A DNA stretch of 64,000 nucleotides from Candidatus Chloroploca sp. Khr17 (lineage in GTDB: Bacteria > Chloroflexota > Chloroflexia > Chloroflexales > Chloroflexaceae), in assembly GCF_004138165.1 (NCBI RefSeq), contig NZ_RYFF01000011.1, forward strand, positions 62,001-126,000. The letters run 5' to 3'. The notes below the pieces were generated by a model that saw nothing but the letters and a program-made list of their open reading frames with translations, ran no database searches and was not told the DNA's origin. The stretch's first letter is position 1; the number at the start of each line of letters is the position of its first letter. Of the stretch, positions 9,699-17,698 are shown in pieces. The translations under genes were made by a program, and so were the position numbers.

Positions 9699-9739
9699 TG
9701 CATGGAAAAAAGCCAGCTACGCTGGCTTTTTTCCATGCA
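9699..9739. terminator. Bidirectional rho-independent terminator
   Basis: Arms at 9699-9717 and 9721-9739 pair perfectly around a TAC loop. The stem has a GCCAGC/GCTGGC base and A6/T6 runs on both sides. It separates the convergent lipoprotein gene and the minus-strand FHA gene, serving both strands. Confidence 0.85.
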
Positions 9740-9756
9740 TCATCAGGCGTCAATGG

Positions 9757-11283
9757 TCAGGCATGAAACGTTACGACGACTTTCCCAAACTGGACTTTGG
9801 CCTGGTCGGGGAGTGGGGTTGGGACGTTGGGGGGCAAGCGCTCGCCGTTGATCCGGGTGTGGTTGGTGCTATCAAGATCGGTCAGCATCCACTGACCGTC
9901 TTTGTGCGTGATCCGTGCATGCTTGCGGCTGACGCCACCTGTTTCACCGCCAAATGAGGTAAGGTCAATCTCGGGAAAGATACTACTCACCGGATCTTCG
10001 CGGCCGACGATAATTTCGGCCCGATCAGTGGGCAAGGTCAGCATTTGCCCACCATCAGCGATGACAAAACGCGGGCCGAGCACAGTCGGCGGCGGGGCGA
10101 CCGGGGCCGGGGGCGCAACGGGGGCCGGGGGCGCAACGGGGGCCGGGGGCGCAACGGGGGCCACCGCAACCGGGGCTGCATCTGGCGCAAGGCCGAGTTT
10201 ATGCAATTCATCCTGGGCACGGGCCAGCACCTCGCGTGCTTCGGCGAGACCAGACGAGACCGCCGCAGGGGTTGCTGCGCCAAACGTGGCCTGCATTTGC
10301 TCAAACTGACTGATGATCTGTTGCTGGCGGGACACCGTTGCCTTCAAGTCACTGACCACCGCAGGGTCAACTGTCGGTGCGGGAGGGACAAGCGCTGCCA
10401 ACGAAGCCTCGATACGAGTATAAGCCTCCCGTGCCTCGGCCAGACCAGCGACAACCGCAGCGGGCGTGTCGGCCCCAAAAGTGGCTTGCATCTGCTCAAA
10501 CTGAATGATGATTTGCGCCTGGCGGGCAAGCTCGGCCTCGAGTTCGTTGCGCTGTGCTTCGTAGGTCGCGCCATCCACTGGCGCAGACGGGGCCGGCGCA
10601 GACGGGGCCGGCGCAGCCTCGCTTACCGTTGGCGCCGCCTCGAGCACTGGTGCAGGGGCAACTGGCTCAGCCACGATGGGCGTGGGAGCCGCTAGTTCCG
10701 CCTCAGGTTCATGGGCAACCGGCACCGCTTCCATCACGGGAGTGACCGGCTCAGCCGCGACGGGCGCAGGGGCAACCGGCTCAGCCGCGACGGGCGCAGG
10801 GGCAACCGGCTCAACCGCGACGGGCGCAGGGGCAACCGGCTCAACCGCGACGGGTTCGGCCTCGGGTTCATGGACAATCGGCACCGCCTCCATCAGCGGG
10901 GCAGGGGCGACCGGCTCGGTCGGGACGGGGGCAGGAGCCACCGGCGCGGGCGGCGTTGGTGCTGCCTCAGGGACGGCTGGAACCTCAAGGGGAACCTGAG
11001 CAAGCGAAGGCGGTGGCGCTGGTTGCGCCGAAGCAGCGGCAAGTTGCTGCCAGAGCATCTGCAGATCGGCACCACAATTGTCACAAAACGCCTCACCGGG
11101 CAGCACCGAGGCACCGCAACTCGGGCAGACCGGTACCGTCGGCGGGACCGGGGCAGGGGCAGCAGTCACCGCCACGGGGGGCGGCGGCGAGGCCGGCAGA
11201 TCATTGGTCAAACGAGCGCCACACTGGTCACAAAAGCGATTGGCTGGATCATTCAGCGCACCGCACGAGGGACAGGTAATCAT
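9757..11283 (-). CDS. Zinc-ribbon, repeat-rich FHA-domain protein
   Basis: Last gene of a minus-strand cassette. Two zinc ribbons open the protein (CPSCGALNDPANRFCDQCG and CPSCGASVLPGEAFCDNCG). A long low-complexity region rich in Ala, Pro and Val follows, including ten-residue repeats of the VEPVAPAPVA type. Next is a predicted coiled-coil unit present twice (QIIxQFEQMQATFGA). The C-terminus is an FHA domain with IIVGRED, GGVSRKHARI and DLDSTNHTRING, the residues that bind phosphothreonine. The ATG at 11283 has AAGGAG five nt upstream and is preferred. It should read phospho-Thr marks set by Ser/Thr kinases and erased by the two PP2C proteins upstream. Confidence 0.82.
   Translation of the reverse strand: MITCPSCGALNDPANRFCDQCGARLTNDLPASPPPPVAVTAAPAPVPPTVPVCPSCGASVLPGEAFCDNCGADLQMLWQQLAAASAQPAPPPSLAQVPLEVPAVPEAAPTPPAPVAPAPVPTEPVAPAPLMEAVPIVHEPEAEPVAVEPVAPAPVAVEPVAPAPVAAEPVAPAPVAAEPVTPVMEAVPVAHEPEAELAAPTPIVAEPVAPAPVLEAAPTVSEAAPAPSAPAPSAPVDGATYEAQRNELEAELARQAQIIIQFEQMQATFGADTPAAVVAGLAEAREAYTRIEASLAALVPPAPTVDPAVVSDLKATVSRQQQIISQFEQMQATFGAATPAAVSSGLAEAREVLARAQDELHKLGLAPDAAPVAVAPVAPPAPVAPPAPVAPPAPVAPPPTVLGPRFVIADGGQMLTLPTDRAEIIVGREDPVSSIFPEIDLTSFGGETGGVSRKHARITHKDGQWMLTDLDSTNHTRINGERLPPNVPTPLPDQAKVQFGKVVVTFHA
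10741..10860. repeat. 30-bp tandem coding repeat in the FHA gene
   Basis: About four near-identical 30-bp units encode the ten-residue Pro/Ala/Val repeat. A shorter 18-bp repeat (about 10093-10165) encodes PAPVAP-type repeats nearer the FHA domain. Both are in frame and likely vary in number by slippage. Confidence 0.8.
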
Positions 11284-11293
11284 CATGACTCCT

Positions 11294-12547
11294 TCACACA
11301 TCTGCTTCATCCAATTTCTGGGTCAACCGGCGGGTCGCATAGCGCAACTCTTTCTGGCCTTCAGCACTCAACCCACTCCCCTGTTCAAGCTGATCGGCCT
11401 GAGCGGTCGTCTTCGCCGCAAGATCTAGTTCGCCGAGATCGAGCAGGCGCGTTGCGGCAGCACGAAGCTTCTGCGTTGCCCCAGAGAGATTGCCAAGCTC
11501 AGCCTCGGCGAGCGCCCTGGTCTGCAGCTTGAAGGCGGTGACTTTCTCGACAAGATTCATCACACGTGGGTCATAGGCAGGGGCCTCAGCCTCGGCAGTG
11601 AAGGACAACAACAGATCCTGTTTCACCACCTCAGGCGTCGTTGCACCAGGAAGAGTAGCATGCAATTCGGCCTGGGCAATACGGAAAGTACCAGCGGCAC
11701 GTACGGGAACCATCAGATCGAGCACGACACTATTGACCTGTCCATGGACGAGATCGCCGAGTTTGACCGCAACTTCGCTCTCGCCAATGGGCTGATAGCC
11801 AAGATTGGCAATAGTTGGGGTTGCACGATGCACGGCGCGGGGAACAACTTCTTTGGCGAGCCGGAGCAAGAGACGGGCATCCGTAGCGGCTGTGCCCTGG
11901 GCACTGCGTAGCGCACGCTGAAAGAAGGTTGCAATCTGTGCCGGTTCAGCGATATAGTCAGAGACCCCGCCGGTCGCGTCCGCGAGATCATCAAGCAACT
12001 TCTCATTCCACTCGGCCCCGAGGCCCAAGGCCGTCATGCGGACACCAGCCTGCCCAAGGTCATTAGCAAGGGTACGACAGAGATCCTCATCACCCCAGGT
12101 CTGCCCATCAGTGAGGAGCACGAGATAGCTGAGGCGGTCGGGGCCAAGGTATTTTTGCAACTCGATCTGGCCGGCTTGCAGACCAAGGGACATCGCAGTG
12201 CCACCAGACTCGGCAATCGTATTGACCGCCGCAAGGAGGGCCGCAGGATCAGTTGCGGGCGTCGCTGGCACAAGGGTCTGCACCGTATCATCAAAGATGA
12301 CAATTGAAACCACATCCGCCGGGGTCAACGTCTCGATGACGCGGCTTGTGGCGGCCTTCATACTCTCAAGCTTGGCACCCTGCATCGAACCCGAGCGGTC
12401 AAGCACAAAACAGAAATTGAGGGGCACGGGCACCGAGGGTTGGATCGCGGGGGTAGCCTCGACAAGCAGATAAGCTACCTGGGGCGTACCGGTCACAGGT
12501 AACGGCGCACGCCCCCATGTACATGTCAACGTGACGGCATCAGCCAT
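11294..12547 (-). CDS. VWA-domain protein of the phospho-signalling cassette
   Basis: A 417-residue protein with a von Willebrand factor A domain at about residues 42-215. The metal-ion-dependent adhesion site is intact (VLDRSGSM, then a Thr in SGGTAMS and Asp in LLTDGQTWG). The C-terminal half has beta-rich and helical parts of unknown role. There is no signal peptide, so it is taken as cytoplasmic. GGAGG stands six nt before the ATG at 12547, which overlaps the stop of the upstream PP2C gene. VWA proteins next to PP2C and FHA genes occur in Ser/Thr phospho-signalling and tellurite-type clusters. A scaffolding role is inferred. Confidence 0.82.
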   Translation of the reverse strand: MADAVTLTCTWGRAPLPVTGTPQVAYLLVEATPAIQPSVPVPLNFCFVLDRSGSMQGAKLESMKAATSRVIETLTPADVVSIVIFDDTVQTLVPATPATDPAALLAAVNTIAESGGTAMSLGLQAGQIELQKYLGPDRLSYLVLLTDGQTWGDEDLCRTLANDLGQAGVRMTALGLGAEWNEKLLDDLADATGGVSDYIAEPAQIATFFQRALRSAQGTAATDARLLLRLAKEVVPRAVHRATPTIANLGYQPIGESEVAVKLGDLVHGQVNSVVLDLMVPVRAAGTFRIAQAELHATLPGATTPEVVKQDLLLSFTAEAEAPAYDPRVMNLVEKVTAFKLQTRALAEAELGNLSGATQKLRAAATRLLDLGELDLAAKTTAQADQLEQGSGLSAEGQKELRYATRRLTQKLDEADV

Positions 12548-14106
12548 CATATGCCTCCGGGAGTATCAGCAAAACGAACCAGAATCGACGCAATATTATC
12601 TTCACCGCCGGCGCGATTGGCTGCGGCGATCAAGTGCTCACAAATCACGTAGGGATCATCATCAGCGGCCAGCAACAGTTCCATCTCGGGATCGTGGGTC
12701 ATCTCCCACTGCCCATCAGAGCAGAGGAGCAGGGCATCGCCGGCGCGGACGCGCTCGTGAAAGACATCAACTTCAACTTCACGGCGATCGCCGAGCGAAC
12801 GCAACACGGCATTGCGTTGGGGATGGGTATAGATATCTTGATCGGCAATCTGACCAAGATCAACCAAGCGTTGCACCAGCGAATGGTCTTTGCTGATGCG
12901 AATGAGACGCCCCTCGTGATAGCGATAGGTACGACTATCACCAACATTGCCGACGGTCACCCGATCACCAACAACCAGCGCCATCGTAAGGGTCGCGCCC
13001 ATATCATTGCCCTGGGCACGGGCCTCGTTGACCACCGCCTCATTCGCGGCCAGCACCGCACGGCGGACAAGTTCGCCGACTTCCACCTGGTTATAGCCGC
13101 GCTCAGGATCAAGCGCCTGGGACAGGTAGGCCTGCATCACAAGGTGCGCCGCAGCGCGCATCGCGAGACCACTGGCGAGCTCACCCGCCGCGTGGCCGCC
13201 CATGCCATCCGAGACCAGATAGAGGCCAATAGCCTGGAAAGAGCTATTATTATTCGCGGCGAGTTGCAAGGTCAAGTAACTATCTTCATTATGGTCACGC
13301 ACCATCCCAACGTGCGTTGCGGCCCCAACGATCTGGCGCAAACAAACAGGCAAGGCACGCTCAGCCCGCATCGCTTCGAGATGCGTCAGCAACGTAAGCG
13401 CATTGGGACACTCGCCGGTACGAACCTGACGCAACAACAGCGCCAAGCCCGGCTGTTCGGCCTCGGCAGCGGCGGCAGCCTCTTCACTCAAGCGACGGGT
13501 TGTACGCGGCGTGGCCGTCAACTGCTCGAGCAATTCAGCGAGGGCCATCAGATCGATCCGCACCGCCGCCGAGGCCTGGTCAGCCTCGACCCGACGCAAG
13601 CCAGCGGCATCACGGAGGCGCACCCGACCACTAGGCATCACCTCGAGATCGGTCATTGCCAGCGAGCCGAGCGCCAGCCCGTGGTCGTGCAAATAGACCA
13701 GCAGCCTGGCGAGCGTCATGCCAAGATCAAGCGCCGCAAGTTCATCAAGCGGGGCTGCGAGCGTCGTTGGCCCGTGATCGTGCAAAAGCGTCAGGACGAG
13801 ATCATCCTCGGTAACCTGGGCAACAACCTCGGGCAAGAGGAGGCGCACCTCTTCAGCATCAATCGTCGGCACAAGGGCCGGGCCAATGAGGGCATCGGGC
13901 GCGGTCAGGATGGCCCGATAGCTCCGCTCATCAAGGGCTGCGCCACAATCATTGCAAAACGCATCACCAGCCTCATTAGAGCGCGAGCCACAGGCCCAGC
14001 AGCGTTGCCAAGGCATCGTATCGACGACACTGATCGTACCAGAGCGATCGCCCTCGGGGAGCACATAGCGGTCGGCAAACAGATTGGGGGCTGACTGGTT
14101 CATCAT
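12547..14106 (-). CDS. Zinc ribbon, pseudokinase-like domain and PP2C phosphatase fusion
   Basis: A 519-residue protein with three parts. A zinc ribbon lies at residues 36-54 (CWACG and CNDCG). Residues 65-260 resemble a protein-kinase C-lobe: LHDHGLALGSLAMTDLEV sits where the catalytic loop should be, RVRLRDAAGL where DFG should be, and DLMALAELLEQLTATP matches the alpha-F region. The HRD aspartate and lysine are missing (Ser148, Ala150) and no glycine-rich loop is visible, so it would be a pseudokinase. Residues 262-519 are a PP2C domain with the metal-binding motifs RDHNEDSY, SDGMGGH, LLLCSDGQW and GGEDN. AGGAGAAG precedes the start. It is translationally coupled to the VWA gene. Confidence 0.85.
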   Translation of the reverse strand: MMNQSAPNLFADRYVLPEGDRSGTISVVDTMPWQRCWACGSRSNEAGDAFCNDCGAALDERSYRAILTAPDALIGPALVPTIDAEEVRLLLPEVVAQVTEDDLVLTLLHDHGPTTLAAPLDELAALDLGMTLARLLVYLHDHGLALGSLAMTDLEVMPSGRVRLRDAAGLRRVEADQASAAVRIDLMALAELLEQLTATPRTTRRLSEEAAAAAEAEQPGLALLLRQVRTGECPNALTLLTHLEAMRAERALPVCLRQIVGAATHVGMVRDHNEDSYLTLQLAANNNSSFQAIGLYLVSDGMGGHAAGELASGLAMRAAAHLVMQAYLSQALDPERGYNQVEVGELVRRAVLAANEAVVNEARAQGNDMGATLTMALVVGDRVTVGNVGDSRTYRYHEGRLIRISKDHSLVQRLVDLGQIADQDIYTHPQRNAVLRSLGDRREVEVDVFHERVRAGDALLLCSDGQWEMTHDPEMELLLAADDDPYVICEHLIAAANRAGGEDNIASILVRFADTPGGI

Positions 14107-14142
14107 CTTCTCCTGGGGGCCTCGCGGAACTTCACCACAAGA

Positions 14143-15396
14143 TCAGGCCACACGGGCCATCACAACCGTAATATTATCCTTGCCCCCGCCCTCGTTGGCG
14201 CGAGCGACTAGCTGCGCACACGCCTGAGCAACCGAGGAAGCATCGAGTACCATGCGAGCGAGTTCTTCATCCTCAACATGGTTGACCAGGCCATCCGAGC
14301 AGAGCAAAAGTGTATCACCGGGAGCCAACGCATGGCTACGCGTATCGACCTCCAGGGTCGGATCACCACCAAGCGAACGATAGACCACATTGCGTTGCGG
14401 ATGCGTCCGCGCCTGGGCGGGCGTGATCTGCCCGATATCAACCAGGCGGGCCACCAAGCTATGGTCAGTCGTCAGTTGCACCCAGGGCAAGGCCTCGTTG
14501 ACCACCCCAGCCGGATTGATCAGATAGGCACGGCTATCGCCGACGTGCCCAAGATGCACGCGCCGACCGACAACGAGCGCAACGGTCATAGTTGTTCCCA
14601 TGCCCTGCTGGTAGGAATGATCCTGGGCGTGCTGATAGACTATCTGATTCGCCTGCAAGACGGCCCGTTGCAACAATTCATGCCAGCCGACATCAGCGGT
14701 GGGCACCCCATGGCTCAAGGCACTGGTGAGATAGGTTTTCAGCGTTGCCGTTGCCAGGGTCGAAGCCACGTCGCCCGCCTGATGCCCACCCATCCCATCG
14801 GCGACGATCAGCAATGTGCCAATTGTATCATCAGCAGTCGTAAATTCACCAGTATAAAATGTATCTTCATTGACTGGCCGCACCTTCCCGATATCAGTAC
14901 GTGACGCGATCTGCAACTGTGGCAAGGGCGGCACACGGGGCACTGCCTGGCGATCAGGTCGCAGCGGGGTTCCGCAGGCAATGCAATACCTGGCGCTGGC
15001 GCGATTACCTCGGCCACAGACAGAGCATGGGAGTGGGAAGAGGCGCTGGGCGGGCAAACGCCCGGTCACCTGCACCGTCTCACGCCCGAGCGCGATCTGG
15101 GTCGCCAGGCCATCAAGGATCTGCGAGAGATCCTTGATGGCTGCTGCGGCTGTCGCACGAGCCACCCCATCCGTCGACGCGAGGCGTTGCCTCCAGAACG
15201 TCACCCCCGACTCAACGACAGCCAGTAGTTCACGCAAACTAAGCGTATCAGCGGCAAGGTGGAGGCGGCGTCCCCCCGACAGAGCGATCTCTTCGGGTTC
15301 ATCGCCCACAACGGCACCGCAGCGGGTGCAGTAGCGTGCCCCCGGGCTAAGGCTTGTCCCACAAACAGAACAGGATCGGGAACCCACAGCGGTCAC
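14143..15396 (-). CDS. PP2C-family Ser/Thr phosphatase with two zinc ribbons
   Basis: First gene of the minus-strand cassette. The 417-residue protein has a zinc ribbon at the N-terminus (CSVCGTSLSPGARYCTRCG), a helical segment, a second ribbon (CSVCGRGNRASARYCIACG), then a full PP2C domain. Its metal-binding motifs are VRPVNEDTF, VADGMGGHQAGD, LLLCSDGLV and GGKDNITVV. It should remove phosphate from Ser/Thr proteins with Mn2+/Mg2+. The GTG at 15396 is the apparent start; a second GTG three codons in is possible. No active Ser/Thr kinase gene is in the window, so the opposing kinase is encoded elsewhere. Confidence 0.88.
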   Translation of the reverse strand: MTAVGSRSCSVCGTSLSPGARYCTRCGAVVGDEPEEIALSGGRRLHLAADTLSLRELLAVVESGVTFWRQRLASTDGVARATAAAAIKDLSQILDGLATQIALGRETVQVTGRLPAQRLFPLPCSVCGRGNRASARYCIACGTPLRPDRQAVPRVPPLPQLQIASRTDIGKVRPVNEDTFYTGEFTTADDTIGTLLIVADGMGGHQAGDVASTLATATLKTYLTSALSHGVPTADVGWHELLQRAVLQANQIVYQHAQDHSYQQGMGTTMTVALVVGRRVHLGHVGDSRAYLINPAGVVNEALPWVQLTTDHSLVARLVDIGQITPAQARTHPQRNVVYRSLGGDPTLEVDTRSHALAPGDTLLLCSDGLVNHVEDEELARMVLDASSVAQACAQLVARANEGGGKDNITVVMARVA

Positions 15397-15478
15397 TTGT
15401 TACGCCCCTTTGAGCTTGCACATCGCACTGAGTAGGACGTTGGAAAGGGTAAAAAGGATGCAGCCTGAAGCTATGCTG

Positions 15479-15487
15479 ATTATAGCA
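15479..15487 (-). promoter_or_regulatory. Extended -10 promoter for the PP2C/VWA/FHA cassette
   Basis: Read on the minus strand, TGCTATAAT lies about 90 nt before the GTG of the first PP2C gene. It sits in a small palindrome (TATGCT and AGCATA arms). No clear -35 element is seen. Confidence 0.45.
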
Positions 15488-15645
15488 TACCCGCCAGAGT
15501 ATCTCCTGGGTATTGACTTGAAAACCAGGCGTTATTGTCTATAGTTCAAGACGACACGCACATGCCCTTTGCAAAAATGCAAGCAGAGGGCCAAAAAAAG
15601 CCATTACGATGCCAAATACATAACCAGGCAGGGGTGTGCACATCC

Positions 15646-15674
15646 TTGACAGGCCAATTTGCTTTACGTATAAT
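15646..15674 (+). promoter_or_regulatory. Consensus sigma-70 promoter of the XRE-cupin gene
   Basis: TTGACA (15646-15651), a 17-nt spacer and TATAAT (15669-15674) match the housekeeping consensus at every position. The ATG follows 86 nt downstream, leaving a leader that could hold an autoregulatory operator. Confidence 0.85.
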
Positions 15675-15759
15675 ACATGAAGGCTCTAGAAAGGTACCTA
15701 CATATAGTACCGGCCAAAGCCCTTCAAAAGCATCCAATAGCCTCGGAAGGCGGTACACA

Positions 15760-16305
15760 ATGTCGCTCGGACAAAAAATCGGTCGGCTCCGCCAGGAGCG
15801 TGGGCTGACCCTGCAGGAAGTTTCAGAAGGTTCCGGGCTGACGCCTTCATTTCTCAGTCGCCTGGAACGGGACAAAGTCAATATTTCGGTCGCTAATCTG
15901 CGTAAACTAGCGCAATTTTTCAGTGTGCAGATGACCCATTTTTTTGAAGGTGAAGATAATCAACAGGTTGGGCAAATGATGCGCACCAGCGAGCGCATCA
16001 GGCTGAGCCTCGATGAGGCACCTGTCCAGGTCTTTGCGCTACTCCCACCGAATGGTGATCTTGAGGCGCGCTTGATCGAGGCCAGACCAGGCAGTGGGCA
16101 ACAGAGTTTCTCGAGCCGTGGCAGCCAGATGGTGCTGGTGCTTGATGGAGCATTAAACTTTACGCTCGGTGATGAAGCGTACGAGCTCAATACAGGTGAT
16201 ACGCTCTTTTATCGCGACGATGTACCCAATAGCTGGGTCAATACGGGGACAACGATAGCACACGTTTTAACGATCAGTGTCCTCGGTGGACGCGAGGATC
16301 GGTAG
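15760..16305 (+). CDS. XRE-family transcriptional regulator with cupin domain
   Basis: A 181-residue regulator. Residues 1-65 form a Cro/C1-type helix-turn-helix (GQKIGRLRQERGLTLQEVSE, then SFLSRLERDKVNIS). Residues 100-175 form a small cupin barrel (ARPGSGQQSF, MVLVLDGAL, NTGDTLFYR), which in this family binds a small effector. The open frame extends 75 codons further upstream, but the ATG at 15760 is chosen: it starts the HTH in the usual place, has GGAAGG before it, and lies downstream of a perfect promoter. It precedes the AI-2E family gene by 47 nt on the same strand and may regulate it or itself. The effector cannot be told from sequence. Confidence 0.88.
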   Translation: MSLGQKIGRLRQERGLTLQEVSEGSGLTPSFLSRLERDKVNISVANLRKLAQFFSVQMTHFFEGEDNQQVGQMMRTSERIRLSLDEAPVQVFALLPPNGDLEARLIEARPGSGQQSFSSRGSQMVLVLDGALNFTLGDEAYELNTGDTLFYRDDVPNSWVNTGTTIAHVLTISVLGGREDR

Positions 16306-16352
16306 CGCAAAACCCGGCCTATCAGGCGCAGATAGCCTGCCCCAGGGATGGT

Positions 16353-17582
16353 ATGAGAACTTTTTTAGCTCGCTTTACGGCACGGGATGTTTCGCGCTGG
16401 GCGCTGGTACTGGCTGCCCTCTACATCATTGGATGGATGATTGTACAGGCGCTGTCAGCACTAATCCCCTTTATCTTTGGGGCGATCCTCGCCTATCTCT
16501 TCCTCCCTCTGGTCAATCGGTTCAACCCGCATATGCCACGTTGGGCCGCCATTTTGCTGGTCTATCTGATTGTGCTTGGCCTCGTCGCAACGTTTTTTGC
16601 CTTCCTGGTGCCACCACTAGTTGATCAGGTTGGACAACTTATTCGTGCGATTCCCGATATTCAGGTTATTCAACGCTGGGTCACGACCGTTATTGATGAG
16701 TACGAGCAGTTGCTCGCGAATCTGCCTGAAGGTATGCGTGATCAAGTGCGGAATTCGGTGACGGAGATTATTGCTCAGGCAGCTACGACGCTCCGCACCA
16801 ACTTCATTAGCTATGTTCAGGATATCGGTAATTTCTTGATCGACAGCGTCTTCTCGGTTGTCAATACCGTCTCGTTTTTGCTTGGGTTCTTCTTAATCCC
16901 CTTCTGGCTCTTTTATGTATTGATGGATCAGCGCGAGGGGCGCGATAAGCTTGATCAGTTCCTGCCCAGGTGGATCCGTACCGATTTCTGGACGGTGCTG
17001 ACGATTATTGATTATGATTTCAGTGGTTACCTGCGCGGTCAGTTGTTGCTCGGGGCAGCCGTGGGCAGTGCAGCTGGAGTTGGGCTGCTTGCCCTGAATC
17101 TCGTAGGTTTTGAGATTCCGTATGTGTTATTGCTCGCCGTGATTGCCGGTGTCACCGAACTTGTCCCGATCATCGGGCCGATTCTTGGCTCGATTCCGGC
17201 GATTTTGCTCGGTTTTCTCGATTCGCCAACGACAGGGATCGCGGTATTGATCCTCTACGTAGTCATCCAGCAACTCGAGAACAATTTCCTGGTGCCCCGT
17301 ATTGTCGGTGATAGCGTCGGGCTGCATCCGGCGGTTCTGATGATCCTGCTGGTTGTTGGGGCGCAAGTCTTTGGCATTATCGGCGCAATCTTGTCGGCAC
17401 CCGTTGGGGCAGTGGCCCGTGATATCTTCAGCTATGTCTATGGTCGGCTGCAAGAACCGCCGCGTGCGGCCGGGCTGCTTCCCAAACGAATGCACCTCGC
17501 TGGGATGCCCCTGCTGGTGATTGGGCCTCAGACCAAGAGTGTGCCTGAGCAAGAGGCTGCGGAGGATGATAAAGAGGCGTAG
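16353..17582 (+). CDS. AI-2E family (PerM-type) membrane transporter
   Basis: A 409-residue integral membrane protein with about eight hydrophobic segments. It opens with a pair of helices (about residues 12-60) followed by VYLIVLGLVATFFAFLVPP-like sequence, has an extended soluble loop around residues 95-160, and a cluster of C-terminal helices with the family-typical GVTELVPIIGPILGSIPA. Members export diverse substrates such as autoinducer-2 or act as cation antiporters; the substrate here is unknown. The C-terminal tail is acidic. A palindrome with a T/A-rich end follows the stop. Confidence 0.87.
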   Translation: MRTFLARFTARDVSRWALVLAALYIIGWMIVQALSALIPFIFGAILAYLFLPLVNRFNPHMPRWAAILLVYLIVLGLVATFFAFLVPPLVDQVGQLIRAIPDIQVIQRWVTTVIDEYEQLLANLPEGMRDQVRNSVTEIIAQAATTLRTNFISYVQDIGNFLIDSVFSVVNTVSFLLGFFLIPFWLFYVLMDQREGRDKLDQFLPRWIRTDFWTVLTIIDYDFSGYLRGQLLLGAAVGSAAGVGLLALNLVGFEIPYVLLLAVIAGVTELVPIIGPILGSIPAILLGFLDSPTTGIAVLILYVVIQQLENNFLVPRIVGDSVGLHPAVLMILLVVGAQVFGIIGAILSAPVGAVARDIFSYVYGRLQEPPRAAGLLPKRMHLAGMPLLVIGPQTKSVPEQEAAEDDKEA

Positions 17583-17583
17583 G

Positions 17584-17665
17584 TTTTAACGCAGAGGCGC
17601 AGAGGCGCAGAGGCGCAGAGGCTGGATAACTTCCATCTCTGCGTCTCTGCATCTCTGCGTTAAAA
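17584..17665. repeat. Palindrome built of GCGCAGAGG repeats
   Basis: The left arm starts TTTTAACGCAGAG and contains several 9-bp GCGCAGAGG units. The right arm ends CTCTGCGTTAAAA. The hairpin lies between the convergent AI-2E and HD-GYP genes and could act as a terminator for both. Confidence 0.7.
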
Positions 17666-17698
17666 AAGCATCCTCGGGCGAAAGCAGCACCGCAGAGG

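Noticed and set aside
10741-10860. Possible CRISPR-like array
   Set aside because: The 30-bp repeats are directly adjacent with no spacers and are in frame inside a coding region.
10711-11532. Plus-strand open frames opposite the FHA gene
   Set aside because: They arise from the low-complexity Ala/Pro repeats read on the other strand, with Arg/Gly-rich nonsense protein.
12634-14094. Long plus-strand open frame (486 codons) opposite the pseudokinase-PP2C gene
   Set aside because: It is antisense to a protein with clear PP2C motifs, has no recognisable domain and no ribosome binding site. High-GC codon use opens such frames.
17586-17625. Possible CRISPR or satellite from GCGCAGAGG repeats
   Set aside because: The unit is only 9 bp and forms one arm of a palindrome.
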